Below are positions 24,111-37,300 of a stretch of DNA of 64,000 nt, piece after piece. The position numbers and the translations under genes are program-made. Location of the stretch: positions 310,001 through 374,000 of the forward strand of contig JAHBBC010000023.1 of the NCBI GenBank assembly GCA_019915015.1, given 5' to 3'. Source of the DNA: Auriscalpium vulgare (Eukaryota; Basidiomycota; Agaricomycetes; Russulales; Auriscalpiaceae). Position 1 is the first letter of the stretch; every line of letters starts with the position of its first letter. The notes under the pieces were generated by a model. It saw nothing but the letters and a program-made list of their open reading frames with translations, was not told the DNA's origin and searched no databases.

Positions 24111-24117
24111 TTATATA
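24111..24117 (-). promoter_or_regulatory. TATA box upstream of the 20982-23990 gene
   Basis: TATATAA on the minus strand, about 120 nt upstream of the ATG at 23990. Position and match suit a core promoter. No other element was identified. Confidence 0.4.
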
Positions 24118-24689
24118 CAGCAAGCAACAGCTGAGCGACTTTGTGAGAATATCGACTTGTAGAAAATTGCAGACACAACCGGCGTTCTACATGTCAAGCT
24201 TACTACACAGTGTTACGCTGAGGCAGAGTACTCATTGGCTAGAGATCCGTTGGGGATGGACCCGGAGTGCACCGTGTCCAGAGCAATGAATACGGCATGG
24301 CCCAGAGGACGGGCGCACTGACCTGCATTGTTATTACCGACCGGTGGGTAGATTAGCCCGAGTAACATCTACGATTTGGGGTGCACAACGGAGAATAACT
24401 GCAGAGGCACATCTTCAGTTTGAGACTACGGATTGCAAGGAGACAGACCTGGTACTGTTTTTGTCCAGTTAACCGACGGCCGATAAAACCGGACGAAGAG
24501 TGTTCCGTTTAACGCGGTCAGGAGATTGACGCGACAAAGTATGATGCAGGGACGGGACACGACAAAGTATGGTCCAGGGACGGCCACGCGTATAGGATGT
24601 CAAATCTCGGCTACATGCCCGACGGCCGATGTGCCCGGAGACAGTCCTTCGTAAGGCAGTGGCCGCAGCTGGCACCGGAAAATTAGAGC

Positions 24690-25745
24690 GCAAGAGGATC
24701 TCGCTTTGAACGCGGTCAGGAGACCCATGCACTGCGGAGTTGAAACGTCCTCCCATTTCCGCCCGGGGTCGACGATCTTTGTCTGCTGAAGATTGGGCTA
24801 GTTCCGTATCAAGCACCCATACGTAATATTACCTTTCCACTGGGAGAAGAAGAACAAACCTAAATCCATCCAAGGAAATGCTTCGTCTCATCATCGCAGC
24901 TTCCCAGGTAAGGCAATGACACTGTAACCGGTGAGCGCCCACAATATCTTGAGCGAGGGGGACCCACAAGAACAACCATGCAGACAAGGAGCGCGCATTT
25001 GTCAAGCGACACAGAGCGACACTCGCATTTGTCAAGCGACACTCGCATTTGTCAAGCGACACTCGCATTTGTCAAGCGACACTCGCATTTGTCAAGCGAC
25101 ACTCGGCAATCCAGAGCTCAAGGCCATCGCCCCATAGATCTTGTCGGTTAGGTTGTTGGGAGTGGCGGAGTATCCATGTTGCAGAAGTTGCCTGGTAACT
25201 AGACCATGCATGCAGGGTGCAAGAGGAATCAGGCTATCCAAATACGCAATGGGAGAGACCAGCGATCCACATACGTATGGTCAATGCCAAGGGACCGGCG
25301 GCCGCTCGCAACGGACAAATGGCGTGAAAGGCTTTCGGCCCTTGAACACGGTCAGGAGATCAATGCACTGCAGGGTTGACACGTCGTCCCATTTTGGGCA
25401 GGGTACGAAGACATTCATTCGTCCGGCAATATTGACCTAGACCAGCCTCAGGAACATCCACGTAATATTCCCTGTTTGCGGTAGAAGGATGACAACCTAA
25501 AGCCATCCAAAGAAATGACTCATATCAGCATCGCAGCTTGCCACATAAGGCAAATACACTTTACCAGCTCAACACGGACAATATCTCGCGCAAATGAGAC
25601 CCACAGGAAGGGCAAGTCACATACACAGAGCAGAGCTAGAACATATCGCCCCACCGATCTTGTCGGATACGATTATCGGGAATGGCGGAATATCCACTTC
25701 CCAGAGTTGCCTGGTAACTGGACCATGTCTGCATGGGTGTAGTTG
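24690..25745. repeat. Diverged direct duplication, intergenic
   Basis: Two related blocks, about 24690-25215 and 25330-25745, share matched landmarks in the same order. Examples: CGGTCAGGAGA...ATGCACTGC at 24711 and 25347; CAGCTT...TAAGGCAA near 24898 and 25532; ATCTTGTCGG near 25137 and 25658; GTTGCCTGGTAACT near 25188 and 25706. A third partial copy begins near 24500. No gene is evident. Confidence 0.6.
25021..25100. repeat. 20-bp tandem repeat, four perfect copies
   Basis: ACTCGCATTTGTCAAGCGAC is repeated exactly at 25021, 25041, 25061 and 25081, with a degenerate copy just before (24991-25010). There are no spacers, so it is a minisatellite and not a CRISPR array. Confidence 0.95.
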
Positions 25746-26126
25746 AAATTCAGTATATCCAAAAATGACAAAGAACGTGCAAGACCCGGAGAAAGAAGGA
25801 GCGGCAGCCAGATGAGATCTATCTTATTCACTTGGATGGAATCGGACTGAGAACTGAACGTTAGCATGGCAGTTCTAGGGGCGAGGACTGAAACAATTCA
25901 GGGCCTCATGCTGAGTGGATCACGTCTCACCCAATGTATGGGAATGGAAAAATGTTCGGTCATCGGCGGCCGGAGCCAGGTACTATGTTCAAGATGTGCC
26001 GTATCCCTGTGCTTGGCTCATCAGCATAGGAATTCCCTGGGCAAAGGGGACTTAACGTTCGTCACTTGCATTGCCTATCCCTCAGCCGACCCGCGTCCAT
26101 CCATCCCTTGCCCAACTCTCCACACA

Positions 26127-27388
26127 ATGTCCACCAGCGACTTGACAACCTTTCTAGCCGATCCGGACTGCTGTGCGCTCATTGTCATTCATCTGCGCAT
26201 GAGCTTACACATCCACACAGTGAAGCACGTCCATGCAATGCTAACGGACTTCCACCGCCTACGTGATGCCAACGAGCAGTTGACAGCAGTGCGTCATGCG
26301 ACCTTTGGACCTATTTTTGATCATACTCATACTGTTTCATAGGGGAGCAGCGCACCTGAGCTCACATTTACTAGAAATGGCAGCGACATTTCGTACATCT
26401 TGCAGAAAGACGCAACAGGAGAGATGTTTGAGGCTGTGTTTGAAGTGCAGGGTGTTCTCATGGACTTTGACTTGCCGCCGGTTACCGATAAGAATCAGTC
26501 AGCTCATCATTCACAGTCAATTGGTTAAAGCGAAACTCACAAAGCACCTTTAGACTCATGCCGAAGCCAGCCTGGGCAAAGCAGGCTGTCAAGATCTGTG
26601 GTCTCGGGTCGCAAGTCTTTGACTCAGCGATTCGCGGTCTGAGAACTCTTGAGTGTAGGATTGCGTCTCTCTACAAGGTTGGCGCTCTACAGGAGTGGTC
26701 TCCATCAGCCATTGGAGAGTGGCCAAGCCTTGATTTTTCGACTCGCTATGTGACACCTCACGCATTTGCGAAAGGTCAACATGCCGTCCCATTCTCCCAG
26801 GATGTTGACCCGCAAGGGCTCCTCTTGAAGACCACCTCATCAGTGGGCGTTCATCTTGAAGACAATCATGTGTTGTATTATGAGGCACAACAAGATGAGT
26901 ACGTTGTTGCGTTGTTGCGGTTTCTTCTTATCACTGGTGCTCACCTGCATGCAGAGATAACAAAGTCATTTATCACCTGATCGACCCAGCCGTCATGCGC
27001 ATTGGGCAGATTGTGCAGCTCCAGGTTGCTTTCACATCAGTGCCACTATGGGGGAAAAAGGGTCAGCATCAACTGGCGTGCAAACTGAGGTCAATTGTGA
27101 TACTCGATCGCAATGTTCAAGAGGTGTGTGTGGCTATCTATGCCTTTTGCCTTGCCTGACTTGTGTTGTCAGGCATTCCAGTTATCTCTACATGCACACG
27201 TGCATCGAACGTCGACGGAACGCATCCCTGCAGTGCCGAAACGCAGGGTCGGGTATGCAACGGGCATAGTCAAGCGTGCAAAGACTAGAGGTTCTCCATT
27301 AGATGGTAGTTCACCGATGGCAGTCGAGCATGATATGGCTGGGTTGTCGCTGGGGCATGATAAGGAGAACAGTCCCGTGTTCGCGTAG
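26127..27388 (+). CDS. Unknown multi-exon gene
   Basis: Starts MSTSDLTTFLADPDCCALIV at 26127. Supported introns are 26289-26342 (GTGCGT...CATAG), one between about 26470 and 26555, one near 26896-26955 (GTACGT...GCAG), and one ending TCAG before 27174. The final exon ends ...GHDKENSPVFA-stop at 27388. The middle contains SSVGVHLEDNHVLYYEA and, after an intron, PAVMRIGQIVQLQVAF. The C-terminus is basic (PKRRVGYATGIVKRAK), suggesting nucleic-acid binding or nuclear localisation (inference). Family not recognised. Convergent with the dioxygenase-like gene: stops are about 200 bp apart. Confidence 0.6.
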
Positions 27389-27584
27389 TATGCCTCAGTG
27401 AATCTATGAACACATTGTCAGTATACGAGGTCACAGACTGGATGTTCACTTACTTTCTATGGGGATCAAGTGTGACACACAGAAGAGATCGGTGTAACCA
27501 GAGCATAAGACATGCTAGGTGAAGAGGAAGAGTCAATTGTGCTTGGCGCAAAAAGCCAGGGCTTGAAAGGCAGCATCATATATA

Positions 27585-30500
27585 CTATAAGTCGAGGTAG
27601 TTCATCTTATACAATCGACTGATTTTACAAAGTGTATGCTCAGCGGTGATAACGTCCCACCCCATGTGAGATTGTTCCACCGGAGTAAGGGCAGAAGAGA
27701 CAACATTGTAGAACGTACGAAATGCCCACTGAACTTCCTGCAGTTGAGGCTTTTTGGCGCTGAACTTTTGAATGCTTGAATCTATGAGTTGCAGGCGTTG
27801 GAGGCCACGAAGTGCGCCTCTGCGAAGCATCCAGATGACTCGGCCTGCCTCTTCAACTGTGGGCATAGCGACAACCCCAGTGTAGACATAATCAGCAGCA
27901 ATGAGATAACCCATGAGGTCACCGCAATAAGGATACACGTGGGCGCCATCTTCTCTCTTGATTATTTTCCGGTAGAAGTCGATCAAGGGAATGGGAGCAG
28001 CCTGTGTGGGGGTGTTGATAAAGTTGAAGGGAACATGAGATGCGGTGGCGTTCCACAGGGGGAGGGCATTGTCAACTGCACGGTGCGTAGGGGGACCATA
28101 GATCATCACGTCGGTGAAGTAGTTGTGCAGTGAGTCTTCATCAAGTTGCGATGACATGGTTGCATGGTCGTCCGTGAGTTCGGTCGGGTGGTTGAAGATG
28201 AGTGGATGTTCAAACATATACCGTCCGCCAAACAGTATAGTCCGGAAGACAAGTGAGCTGAAAAACCCTCTCCTGGTGCGCACATGATCTAGGGCGTATG
28301 GGCCATCAGATGTTCGTGATCGCCTGACACCAGGTGCCTTCTCGCGGAAGGGCAGGAATTTGTCTAGGTTGGAGGAAACTTTCCGAAGCAGCCGAGTGTC
28401 ACGTCTCGAGAGCCCAGATGGAACGGACGCGAGCGATGCGCTGCGATGAGTAGGAGCATCAATGAGATAGTCCATCATCCTCAGAACGTTGACAACGCGC
28501 TCGATGAGGGGGAAGATGTCGATTGTGTCGGGAATATGATCAAGATGGAAGACATGCGTTGACGAGGACGATGTGCCCTGCGTCATGGCGAAAATAGACG
28601 AGTGTGAAAGATCATTGACAGAGGCATGAGAGCTTGAGCTGCTAGTTGACGGGCCTAGGCCTGTGTGCGTGGACGATCCTTGTACAAATTCCGCGCCATC
28701 ATCATGCGGTACAAATTCTGCGTCGTCTTCATGCAACACAAATTCTGCATCCTCGTGTTGCCAATTGCTTGAGCCCGCAGACGCAGCACCAACGCAATAG
28801 AACTCTGAGGAATTACTTGTTGATCCGCAACTGGCAAGGAATGCCTCTTGTTCTGTGGAGAGCGAGCGAACATCTCCTCCAGCCGCGCCCCGTGTCACGT
28901 CAGCGATGAAGCGCATGGCCATAGCTTCACGCGACGATGTCACAAAGAGTTGTTGGCCGACAAGGCCGGAAAGAAGGGGCACCAGGTCGACAGCTGTGAA
29001 TGGACGTGCATTACGTGCACGGCTCGGGCCAAATCTTGACAGACTGTTGGCGTAGAGTTCAAAAGCACCAGAGACATACAATATGTCTTCAGTGAAGAGG
29101 CGAACCATGGCAGTAACGAGCCACGCCTGCAGTCGAGACGTTGGGGCCTGGGGGAAGCCAAGCCATTTGGAAAGAAGGTCGACCATATAATGGTAGACGC
29201 GCCGCTGATGGATGAACGGGCTGTCAGAGTCAGGATGGGGATCTGTTTGACGCCTCGGCACGGAGAGGATGTAAGGTGTCGCGGGGAAGGATGGGTGATA
29301 GCTGCGCGGCGTAACCGTTGACGAGGCACGTGTTGTGATCACGGTCGAAATCCTGCTAGCGAGGACAGCCAGGCGGTCTGTAGACGGCGTGTTGATATCT
29401 TGTGCGTAACGAAGGCATAATGATTCCAGCCACGTGAAAAACGCAGCATGATGTTTCATGAGCAGCGCTTGCATGTGTCGCACATCAAGGTCACTACCAG
29501 CGTGCAGAGCTGATAAGTGCTGCCAGCCTTGCCATGCTGCCGCGATCTTGTCGAATGTATCAGGGTCATTCCAGCGCGCCGATGCCATTTCACGATGTGC
29601 GATTGTCATTTGCGACGATGCTTGGTGCACAGTGATGCCAACAGACGCTAATCTGCTCGATCGAAATGCTACAGCAACGGACATTGCTTCTTGGATAAGA
29701 CTCGGCAATGACAACATGGGCTCATCTGCGCAAAATGTCAGCAAAGAAGCGGGTAGTGATGAGAAACAGCTGCACATACCAGCGACGACACTTGGTTCGA
29801 CTTCGAGAACCTCGGTGCTGGTGATGTTGAAAGGAATTCCCCAAGCCTGAATAAGCCCCGCGACGCCAGTTGGAAGGGCAGACTGTGCACGAACAGTGGT
29901 GGTAGACAGAAGAGCTGGCAAAGAGCGGAGACGGCGTGCATGTTGCTGTCCAAGATTTGGCGTCAAAGTCAGAGACGTAGGATCTGACGAAAATTCAGCG
30001 ACGTCGAAATAAACGTGGCAGGGAAACACACCTTGAGTGTTGTCAATACTGGCCCGACGAGCAAGCCGCTTGCTCCTGCGCGGAATCTCACCGCTGAACT
30101 CGTCTTCATCTTGATCTTGATCTTCATCGTCACGCTCATCACGCTTTCGCTTTGACTGCCTTGCAGAGAACGTTTCACGTGTCTTTGTGGTAGTCTTTGC
30201 AAGAGCGGTCGTCATTTTGTTACGATCCCTGCGGGCAATTATCCCACCGGCGATTGATGTGGATGGACCTTAAAACACTTAACAAGAAGTGTGCGTGACA
30301 TAGAAACAGGACGTACCCGGCTGGGCACTGCCCCCGGCGCCATCGTCATCATTGTCCTCATCGTCATCGCGGTGCCATGGAGTTTTACCATTTTCTGAGG
30401 GAAATGTAAGCAAATACAGAGAGCAGGTGATTGTATTACTTACTAGATGCGTAAGCATACGCCGCAGGCTGGCCACTAACACGATCATATGTTGCATTTG

Positions 30501-32582
30501 GCTCGGACATGATGGCGAGTGTCTTGATCTTCGCGGATTTGTCATAACAATAAGGGATGAACACACGACACTGGTCATTGTAGGCCTTCCATACCGCCGC
30601 GGCCCTGCGGCGAGCAATAGCATATTCATGATCGGGATCTACAAAATGAGCCTTCGAACAAGACGATCCAAAAGTGAAAGCTTACCGTTAAGAATTGGTG
30701 CTACCTGCCAAGGGTGCACGTCACGAAGCCCGTCACCTTGCTCAAAGCTGAACGCGGACAGGAATTTGTCCGGGTCGATATGTGCCTGGTGGAACATCCA
30801 ATCAGCAAGTGCAACGCCAATAGGACCAGGCATCATCACCTTGACGTGTGGAGGCAGCTGGGCGAGAGCGTACACACTCAATTGGTACGTAGAACGTGCC
30901 ATGAAATTGACAAGCGCCTCGTCATCCATGATCACAGAACCGTCGGCCGCGAACGTCGCATGAGGCGACCATCCTTGCTTGCTGCGGTCTTCCGGGCTGT
31001 CAAGCGAACGCACGTTAATGTAAGCGGCGATGGGAAAAAAAGCACAACGTACTTGTTCTTGACAGCTGGATCCAGGGTGAGCATCCCATGAGCCTTCTGA
31101 GCTGCATTGTCGCCAGAACGAAGAGTCGCCAGTGCAGTTATGCCGTCGTTTTCGAGAACGACACTTGGGGGATAGCATACGACAACAAGCCGATATGCCG
31201 AGCTGTCGACTTCCTGGCCGCGCGGTGCACGAGGTGGCGTCCCACCGTGGCGGCGAAGTCCATTGAAGTACAGGATGTTAAGACCCTCTAGCCGAACGAA
31301 CACGCCAAGCTCAATGAGGTGGAAGGTACCCGGATCGTAGCCAGGGGGGAGATCCGGCCACGATACCATGCCCGACAGTCCAGACACGTCGTCTCCTTTG
31401 TCGATATGCAGGAGCCCAAATTCTCCCAGCGAGGCCCATAGGTTTGTCGCCTCTGAGATTGGTGTCAGTAGATAGAGCATCCATTGTTGTAAGGGACGAA
31501 CCAATCCAGCTGGCCAGTGCAGGCGAGATGTTCAGCTGAGTATTGCCAAAATATTTGTTGCTGTATACCCCGATAGCCGGAGCATTAACGAGTTCGGCCT
31601 GCATCTGCATGGCCTCACGATGGGCCCTTCCAAGGAAGGAGACGCCAGCACTCGCCGCAGCGACTGAGGTCTATGCAGAGCAAACGTTACTAGATGATGT
31701 GTCAAAGTGTGGTGTTACGCACCCTCTGTATCTCTTGTCGCATGGCAAGGCCCTCAGACATGGGAAGATCTGGCGAGCCCTTGTTGCCCGCGGACGGCGC
31801 CATCAGCTGCGTAGGTCGTTCGTAGCCGATGCCCAGGTTGTAGGCACGAGCACCCCGGACGGGATGGGCGTTGCCCGACCGCTCAAACGCAGTCCCACCC
31901 TCGAAGCGACCAGTGTCCGGGTTAAGGACAGGCCTGGATAGTGTGCGTTCAGCGTGAGGACCAAGAATTTGCTGCCTTGCTGCATTGAGTTCATCACACA
32001 AGATGTCGCCATCGGGCAAGGCCCGCAGGAGGTTTCTGCCATCCATTTAGCACTAGTAGATCAGACGCAGTGTATGCACGTACTCGCCAACCAGCATCGT
32101 TTGCTGGACGTCCTCGCAACCACAAGCGCACCCTGTCAATGCTCGAGCAAAGAACGCATCGCCTTCCTTCATCTTCACCAGTCCTAAGGAATGACCAGAA
32201 TTAGAGGATGCATCTGTATGGATCGCAGGCAATACGCACCGACACCTCCATCGTCCAACAAACTGTTCATCGCCTTCGGGATCTCCAGACGGCTTGTATA
32301 CTCTCTGAACTCCTTCATCGCCTTCTCTGATGTGTCTTGGATATACACAAAGCAGCGGCCAAGGCTCTGTGTATTACGTAGGCCTGTCCTAGGGTCCTCA
32401 CGGAAGGGATGTTGACCACAAACGAGATGCAACGCAGGGAGACGAGGGTCGCGGTTGTCGATAGGTAATTCATCCATGAGCAAAGGGGCATGTGGTGGGG
32501 CAGGATCAGGGCTCGAAGAGCCGTGAGCAGAGCCCATGGGACCAGACTGAGAGTGACCTGCAGATTGCATGGGGGAGGACAT
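27585..32582 (-). CDS. Large multi-exon gene with 2-oxoglutarate/Fe(II) dioxygenase-like domain
   Basis: Starts MSSPMQSAGHSQSGPMG at 32582 and ends KMNYLDL-stop at 27585. Introns include 32184-32239 and 29726-29779; the latter is 54 nt with no stop, so it can hide as coding. The central exon (about 31010-31460) shows a double-stranded beta-helix signature: HID (31400-31408) in FGLLHIDKGDD, then LEGLNILYFNGLRRHGG with the distal His at 31247, and Arg in SSAYRLVVVCYPP (31190) suited to 2-oxoglutarate. Fungal TET/JBP-like dioxygenases with this HxD...H...R pattern are known to travel with transposons. Downstream is a basic, acidic-patterned segment (SKRLARR near 30070) and a long unrecognised C-terminal region of about 700 residues. 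The dioxygenase call is inference from motifs. Confidence 0.6.
29726..29779 (-). other. Stop-free 54-nt intron
   Basis: GTATGTGCAG...TTGCGCAG on the minus strand, a multiple of three without a stop, so it is invisible to ORF scanning. Splicing joins ...EPSVVA to DEPMLSLPSL. Its composition and consensus ends argue for an intron and not coding sequence. Confidence 0.6.
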
Positions 32583-34200
32583 CACGAAGGGAGGGAGAAA
32601 GGAGCACTGAAAATTGCACTGATAAGACAGGAGGCGGAAACGCATGACTCAGCTGAGCCGTTGCTGTGCATGATGATGTCGCTGCCTCTCCTTTCTGTTG
32701 AACACCCTACATCCAGCAAGAACGACCCCCACCCATGCTATTCCAACCAACTCATGGCCATTGAATGCCCCATGTCAGCGCGGAGACACCAAGATACAAG
32801 GACGAGGACACAGCCGACTTGTGCATCACGAATCGAGCAGGTACGTTGCGTGCGGCATTGAACCTGGCAGCCTCGATCATGGATTTCCGCATGGCATGCA
32901 TAGCTGCAACGAATTGGTGCGTGGCAATAGAGCTGGAGGAAGGAAACATGGAGCTTGTCCCGATGCGAGATGTAGGTGATCACTACACATGGATCTCAAG
33001 CCCACACCTATCTGGCGACGGTGCAGATCCGCCACTTTCACGCTGCTGTATTATCTTAGCATACAATATACCGTGGCTTCCCATTCCCCTTTCACTATCG
33101 TCCTCTCCGGGTGCTCGAAGTACCCCCTCCAAGTCTCGATGAACACCACCAGCTCTGTGCCCTGCCGCGGGCCCCACCCAGCTCGCACCCATCGTCGATC
33201 TGTAATCGCCGCACGCGTCCCCATGGTGGATGTCCCGCATGCGCCAGAGCGCAACAATCTCGATGCCGGGCATGCGCAAGGGCATGGCGGCCTCGCCTGC
33301 GCCGAGCGCGCCGACATTCAACACGGTGATCATGCCGCCGCGCCACGGGAAGCCCGCGGGCGTCAGCACACTGGGCACCTGGCGGTGCAGGTGTGCGAGG
33401 TGCTTGAGATGGCATGCGTGGGCGTACACGGAGTGGTGTCCACGGCCTTGGGCGTGTAGTGCCCCGTCGGGGTGGAGAGCGTGCAGCTCACACCCATCTT
33501 CAGGCTGTGCTCGCCGTTGCCATCGCCACGGTCGACAATCGCGCACGAGCGTATTGATCATGACGCCGCGCACGAGCAAGGGCACGGCTGCCTCACCTGC
33601 GTGGCGCACGGCGCCGAGGACGAGGACCATCCCATCGGGTGGGTTGACCTTGTCGGGGCCGTCGGTCGCGAGCGTCACCTGCATATCCTGTGGACGCCGC
33701 AAAATCCTGCCGGCGATGGCTCGCGGCGCGTGCCCTGCGGGCGAGGCCGCACAACATCCGCCGACGCGGTCAGCGTCTGTTGGACAGCGCGTGCGCGGGC
33801 GAAGTCTGCCAGGGCACGAAGCCGGCGTGTCCACCGTACGGGTCCCGTGGAGATCGTCGAGACAGTGGAGGAGTGTGCTGGGGGCGTGTGATAAGCGAGT
33901 GCCGGCGAGCATTCTACGGCGAGAACGGTGGGTCATCAGCCTCGCTCGCATCGCACCACGGTGACACCTACTCGGCTTGATGTCAGCGCGCGAGCATGCG
34001 GGACTTGGACAGTCGTTATCATGGCCAGCTACTGGCCATGTTCAAGGGCCTGGAGGAGGTTGTCGTGTCGCAACCGGGGACGTGGGAGGTGGGCGTGCGG
34101 GAGTACGCGCTGAGTGGCGTGTCGAAGGGTAACGACCACAGCGCAAGGACCGCGCAGCACGGCCTTCAAGACTAGGCTGACTCGGTGCGGGCCGACCAAA
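32583..34200. other. GC-rich region with a duplicated coding-like module, unassigned
   Basis: Two related modules appear in the same minus-strand frame. One near 33560-33660 reads GMVLVLGAVRHAGEAAVPLLVRG; the other near 33255-33345 reads GMITVLNVGALGAGEAAMPL. They suggest a duplicated gene fragment. Other frames are also open because the region is GC-rich, so neither strand nor product is secure. Confidence 0.3.
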
Positions 34201-35104
34201 ATGTTGGCGGCGGAGCCCACGGTTCAACGATGAGGAGGATCAGGGAGACTGTGGGACACAGCGCACTGTCTGCGCCGTGGATGGGCAGGCAATGGCGGCG
34301 GGCGGTGGAGGAGAGTGCGCGGGGGATGAGTCGAGTGCGTACAAGGCGCCGTCTTGTGCCTGCGTGCCTGTGTACGTGCGTGCGTGCGTGCGTGCGTGCA
34401 TGCATGAGTGAGTGCGTGCGTACTCGCCCCCTGCAAAGTACACAGTGTCAGCTGTCGTCCCACCACAATGACAACTGCTTGCTTACCTGATTCTCAGATC
34501 CTCTTCGACTCGGTGCGCAAGGGTCTGGCATGCCAACGGGTGCGCAGCAGCGCCGGCTCCGTGGGATGTCGGCATGCGCCGAGTCGCGGGCAACCGAGCA
34601 GTGGACGCCGAGCCAGTGCACTCGGTGGCAAGGGAGGAAGAGGGGAGTCCACACGGCAAAGACCCTCAGCACGACGCCGCAACGGCAGCTGGCAGGGCGG
34701 TCCAGGCTTGGACGATGACAAGTGGCCGAGCTACAGCGTCGGTGCGAGCTGGACGCACTGTCTGCGCCGTGGATGGGCAGGTTGGACGCACGTACAAGCA
34801 GACTGCGACACCAGTCGGCCGTCAGCCTCGCTGTCGTTGGACTGTGCTGACAACTGCTCACCTTGACCTCACTACTCAGTGGTGGCCTCGCAATGTGCGC
34901 CTCAGGGGCAAGCTGGAAGCGGCGTAGGGTTGTCGAGGAATGGTCAACCGCGGTCGTCAGGACGCTTGTTCTGAGCTGTATGAGTCTATTAGCAATGTGT
35001 GGGCTAATTGACAAGCCAGGCACTTACAGCTCAGGCAATATCGAGGCAATATAGAGGACGCCGGTCGAAGATGTGGAGGTGGACAAGAGTAGGGCCGAGC
35101 ACCT

Positions 35105-35156
35105 GAAGCATGACGTAGAAATCCGGCTAACCAAAGTGGAAAGTACGTCATGCTTC
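35105..35156. repeat. Hairpin repeat, copy 1
   Basis: Arms GAAGCATGACGTA (35105-35117) and TACGTCATGCTTC (35144-35156) are perfect inverse complements around a 26-nt loop. The loop contains TCCGGCTAACC. A conserved tail with GCAGACGTACCCGGCGCCGG follows. Confidence 0.9.
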
Positions 35157-37008
35157 TCAGCACCGGCTGCAGACGTACCCGGCGCCGGCAGGACCCCAAA
35201 CAACATGTTGCTGAGCACAGGTGGGCGCCTGCTGGACGACTCTGAGAGCGGGCGGTGGCCGATACGCGCTGCAGAATTACGTTGGCCAGCGGCACACGAG
35301 ATGGCGAGGAGCCAGTGCTGAGACACCGCACTGCGGGCACCACCGCTGCTCCGATTCGCACACGCGTGCGACGTACGTCACGCCGTGTTCCTCAAATCGC
35401 CGGTGGCCGTATCTTGACGTACAGCCACGCGGCCAGCGACCTGGGACGAAGTGCGCAACGGCAGTCGACCACACATCTCGCCAATCCCGCGCATGACCAC
35501 CCCTGGCTCGTCGTCTACAGGAAGACACGCATCAACACCGACCGTCGCAAAGCAGAATGGAATCAAGCTTACGCAGCCGGGCCAAACTCGTCGCTGCGCG
35601 GATTGCATTGGGCAGGATGGCGTTCGGCAAGGATCCTGCCGACGCAGGGCCAGGGCCGCCACCGTTGCGATGCGTGCTGGGTCCGACACGCGCGCGCGCG
35701 GTACGTTGCAGTGTGCTCTTCAAACCGCCGGTGGAGCTGACCTTGTCTGCATTGAGGGAGCGGGCCAGCAATCTCGGGCGCAGAGTGCTCATCAACGCAA
35801 GAGGGGCACTCTACAGGGGTGCCGGACGGCGCTCAAAGCTCGCGCGCGACCCGCCTGAGCTCCCAAGCGACAGGCAACTTCGCCTGCAGGAACACATGGT
35901 CAACACCAACGGTCACCAGCAGGATGGACGAAGCTCACCGTGCATGGCATCACGCGCCGTCGTCGCCATGGCGCTGTCGATCCCCCGCGGGGCTTGCAGT
36001 CACGCGCCGCCGGTGTGGCGATGCGCCCTCGGGCGATGCCAGTGCCGTTGAGCAGCGCAACGTGCTCGCCTCGCGCGCAGCGCAGGCGTTCCGGTGACGG
36101 GGCGTGCGATCGATTTGCACTCCATTGCTGGGCGCGCCGAGGTTGGGGGTGCCTGTGGTGTCGGTGTGGCACTTGCAGAATCTTCATTTTTCTGCAACCG
36201 CGAATGCGCGATGACCCCGGAAATCGAGTATCTCTTGAGATCTCGGTGGCGTGCGGGCTGTCCGCAGGCGAGGTGTTGCGCCTTGGACGAGCGCGGCCGT
36301 GCGGGCGACATGCCGCGGGACGTTCTGAGGGCGACGCTGAGCCCACTTAACGCACTTGCACAGACGAGCCTCGTGGCTCGTGGCTGTATACATTGTCTTA
36401 GTACAGTATAAGCAAGCGCAAGCGCTAAATAGAACGCACAGTCCGCTTCCAGCAGCAGCGACGGTGTCGCAAACTAGCAAGCTGCCAGAGGATAACGGTA
36501 CAATAACCGTACAGTGCCGAGTCGACTGTCAAGGCGAGTGTCGACGGCGTTCGTTTTGCGATCCTTGGGCTGACTTCCCATCTTGCAGCTGGTTTGACAT
36601 GTGTCTGTGCGAGCCCAGCTGCTAGCGAAAATGCTCCACGTCCGTGGCGTCGTTCCGTGGCGTCGTGGCAGTATTCGCGTACGCAGACGGCGCGTGAGAC
36701 AAGGCCGCTAAGAAAAGCCTTTGCAGCGTGTCCCTTCGTCTGCGCAGCGCTTCATGTGCCGCGTCAGAGGACCGGCCGATGCTCAGCTGCGCCGCAGCCG
36801 TTTACGAGCGAGCCTATTGCGCCGAGGTCGGTGCTCGATGGCCGCAGGATGTGGCGAGGGCTGGACGGGTTTGTGAGTCGGCGGACCAGTTCAGAGCAGA
36901 TCAGAAAGGAAACTCACAGTAGTTCGAGCACAGCACGACAACACTCGCCTCGACCGAAGAATCAGCGGTGCATGAGAGCTGGCTGCAGCCCCCCTGACTA
37001 GTGCAGGC

Positions 37009-37300
37009 GAAGCATGACGTAGATTTCCGGCTAACCAGAGCAGAAAGTACGTCATGCTTCAGGACACCGGGTGCAGACGTACCCGGCGCCGGTGGGCAGG
37101 AAAGCAATTACATAAGTACGAGCTCCAGGCAACATAGCCCAGAGCATGTACAGCGGGCACGAGCGTCCTCTTGTGCATTGAAGATAGGTGTTTCATTGCC
37201 AAGAGATGGATCCATCACTTGATACGAATGAGGCAGCTTGACGCCTTGGTATGTGGGCAGGAACAACACGAGCACCCCATCGCTAACACGCAGACTGCAG
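37009..37300. repeat. Hairpin repeat, copy 2, with downstream homology
   Basis: Arms at 37009-37021 and 37048-37060, loop TCCGGCTAACC, tail GCAGACGTACCCGGCGCCGG. Homology to copy 3 continues for about 280 bp, to the shared phrase CGCTAACACGCAGAC near 37282. Confidence 0.85.

Noticed and set aside
25021..25100. CRISPR-like regular repeat
   Set aside because: No spacers, and the context is eukaryotic; it is a minisatellite.
32983..33951. 322-codon open frame as a real enzyme gene
   Set aside because: A duplicated GEAAxPL module is visible, but the opposite strand is equally open and no family or exon structure could be assigned. Listed only as an unassigned region.
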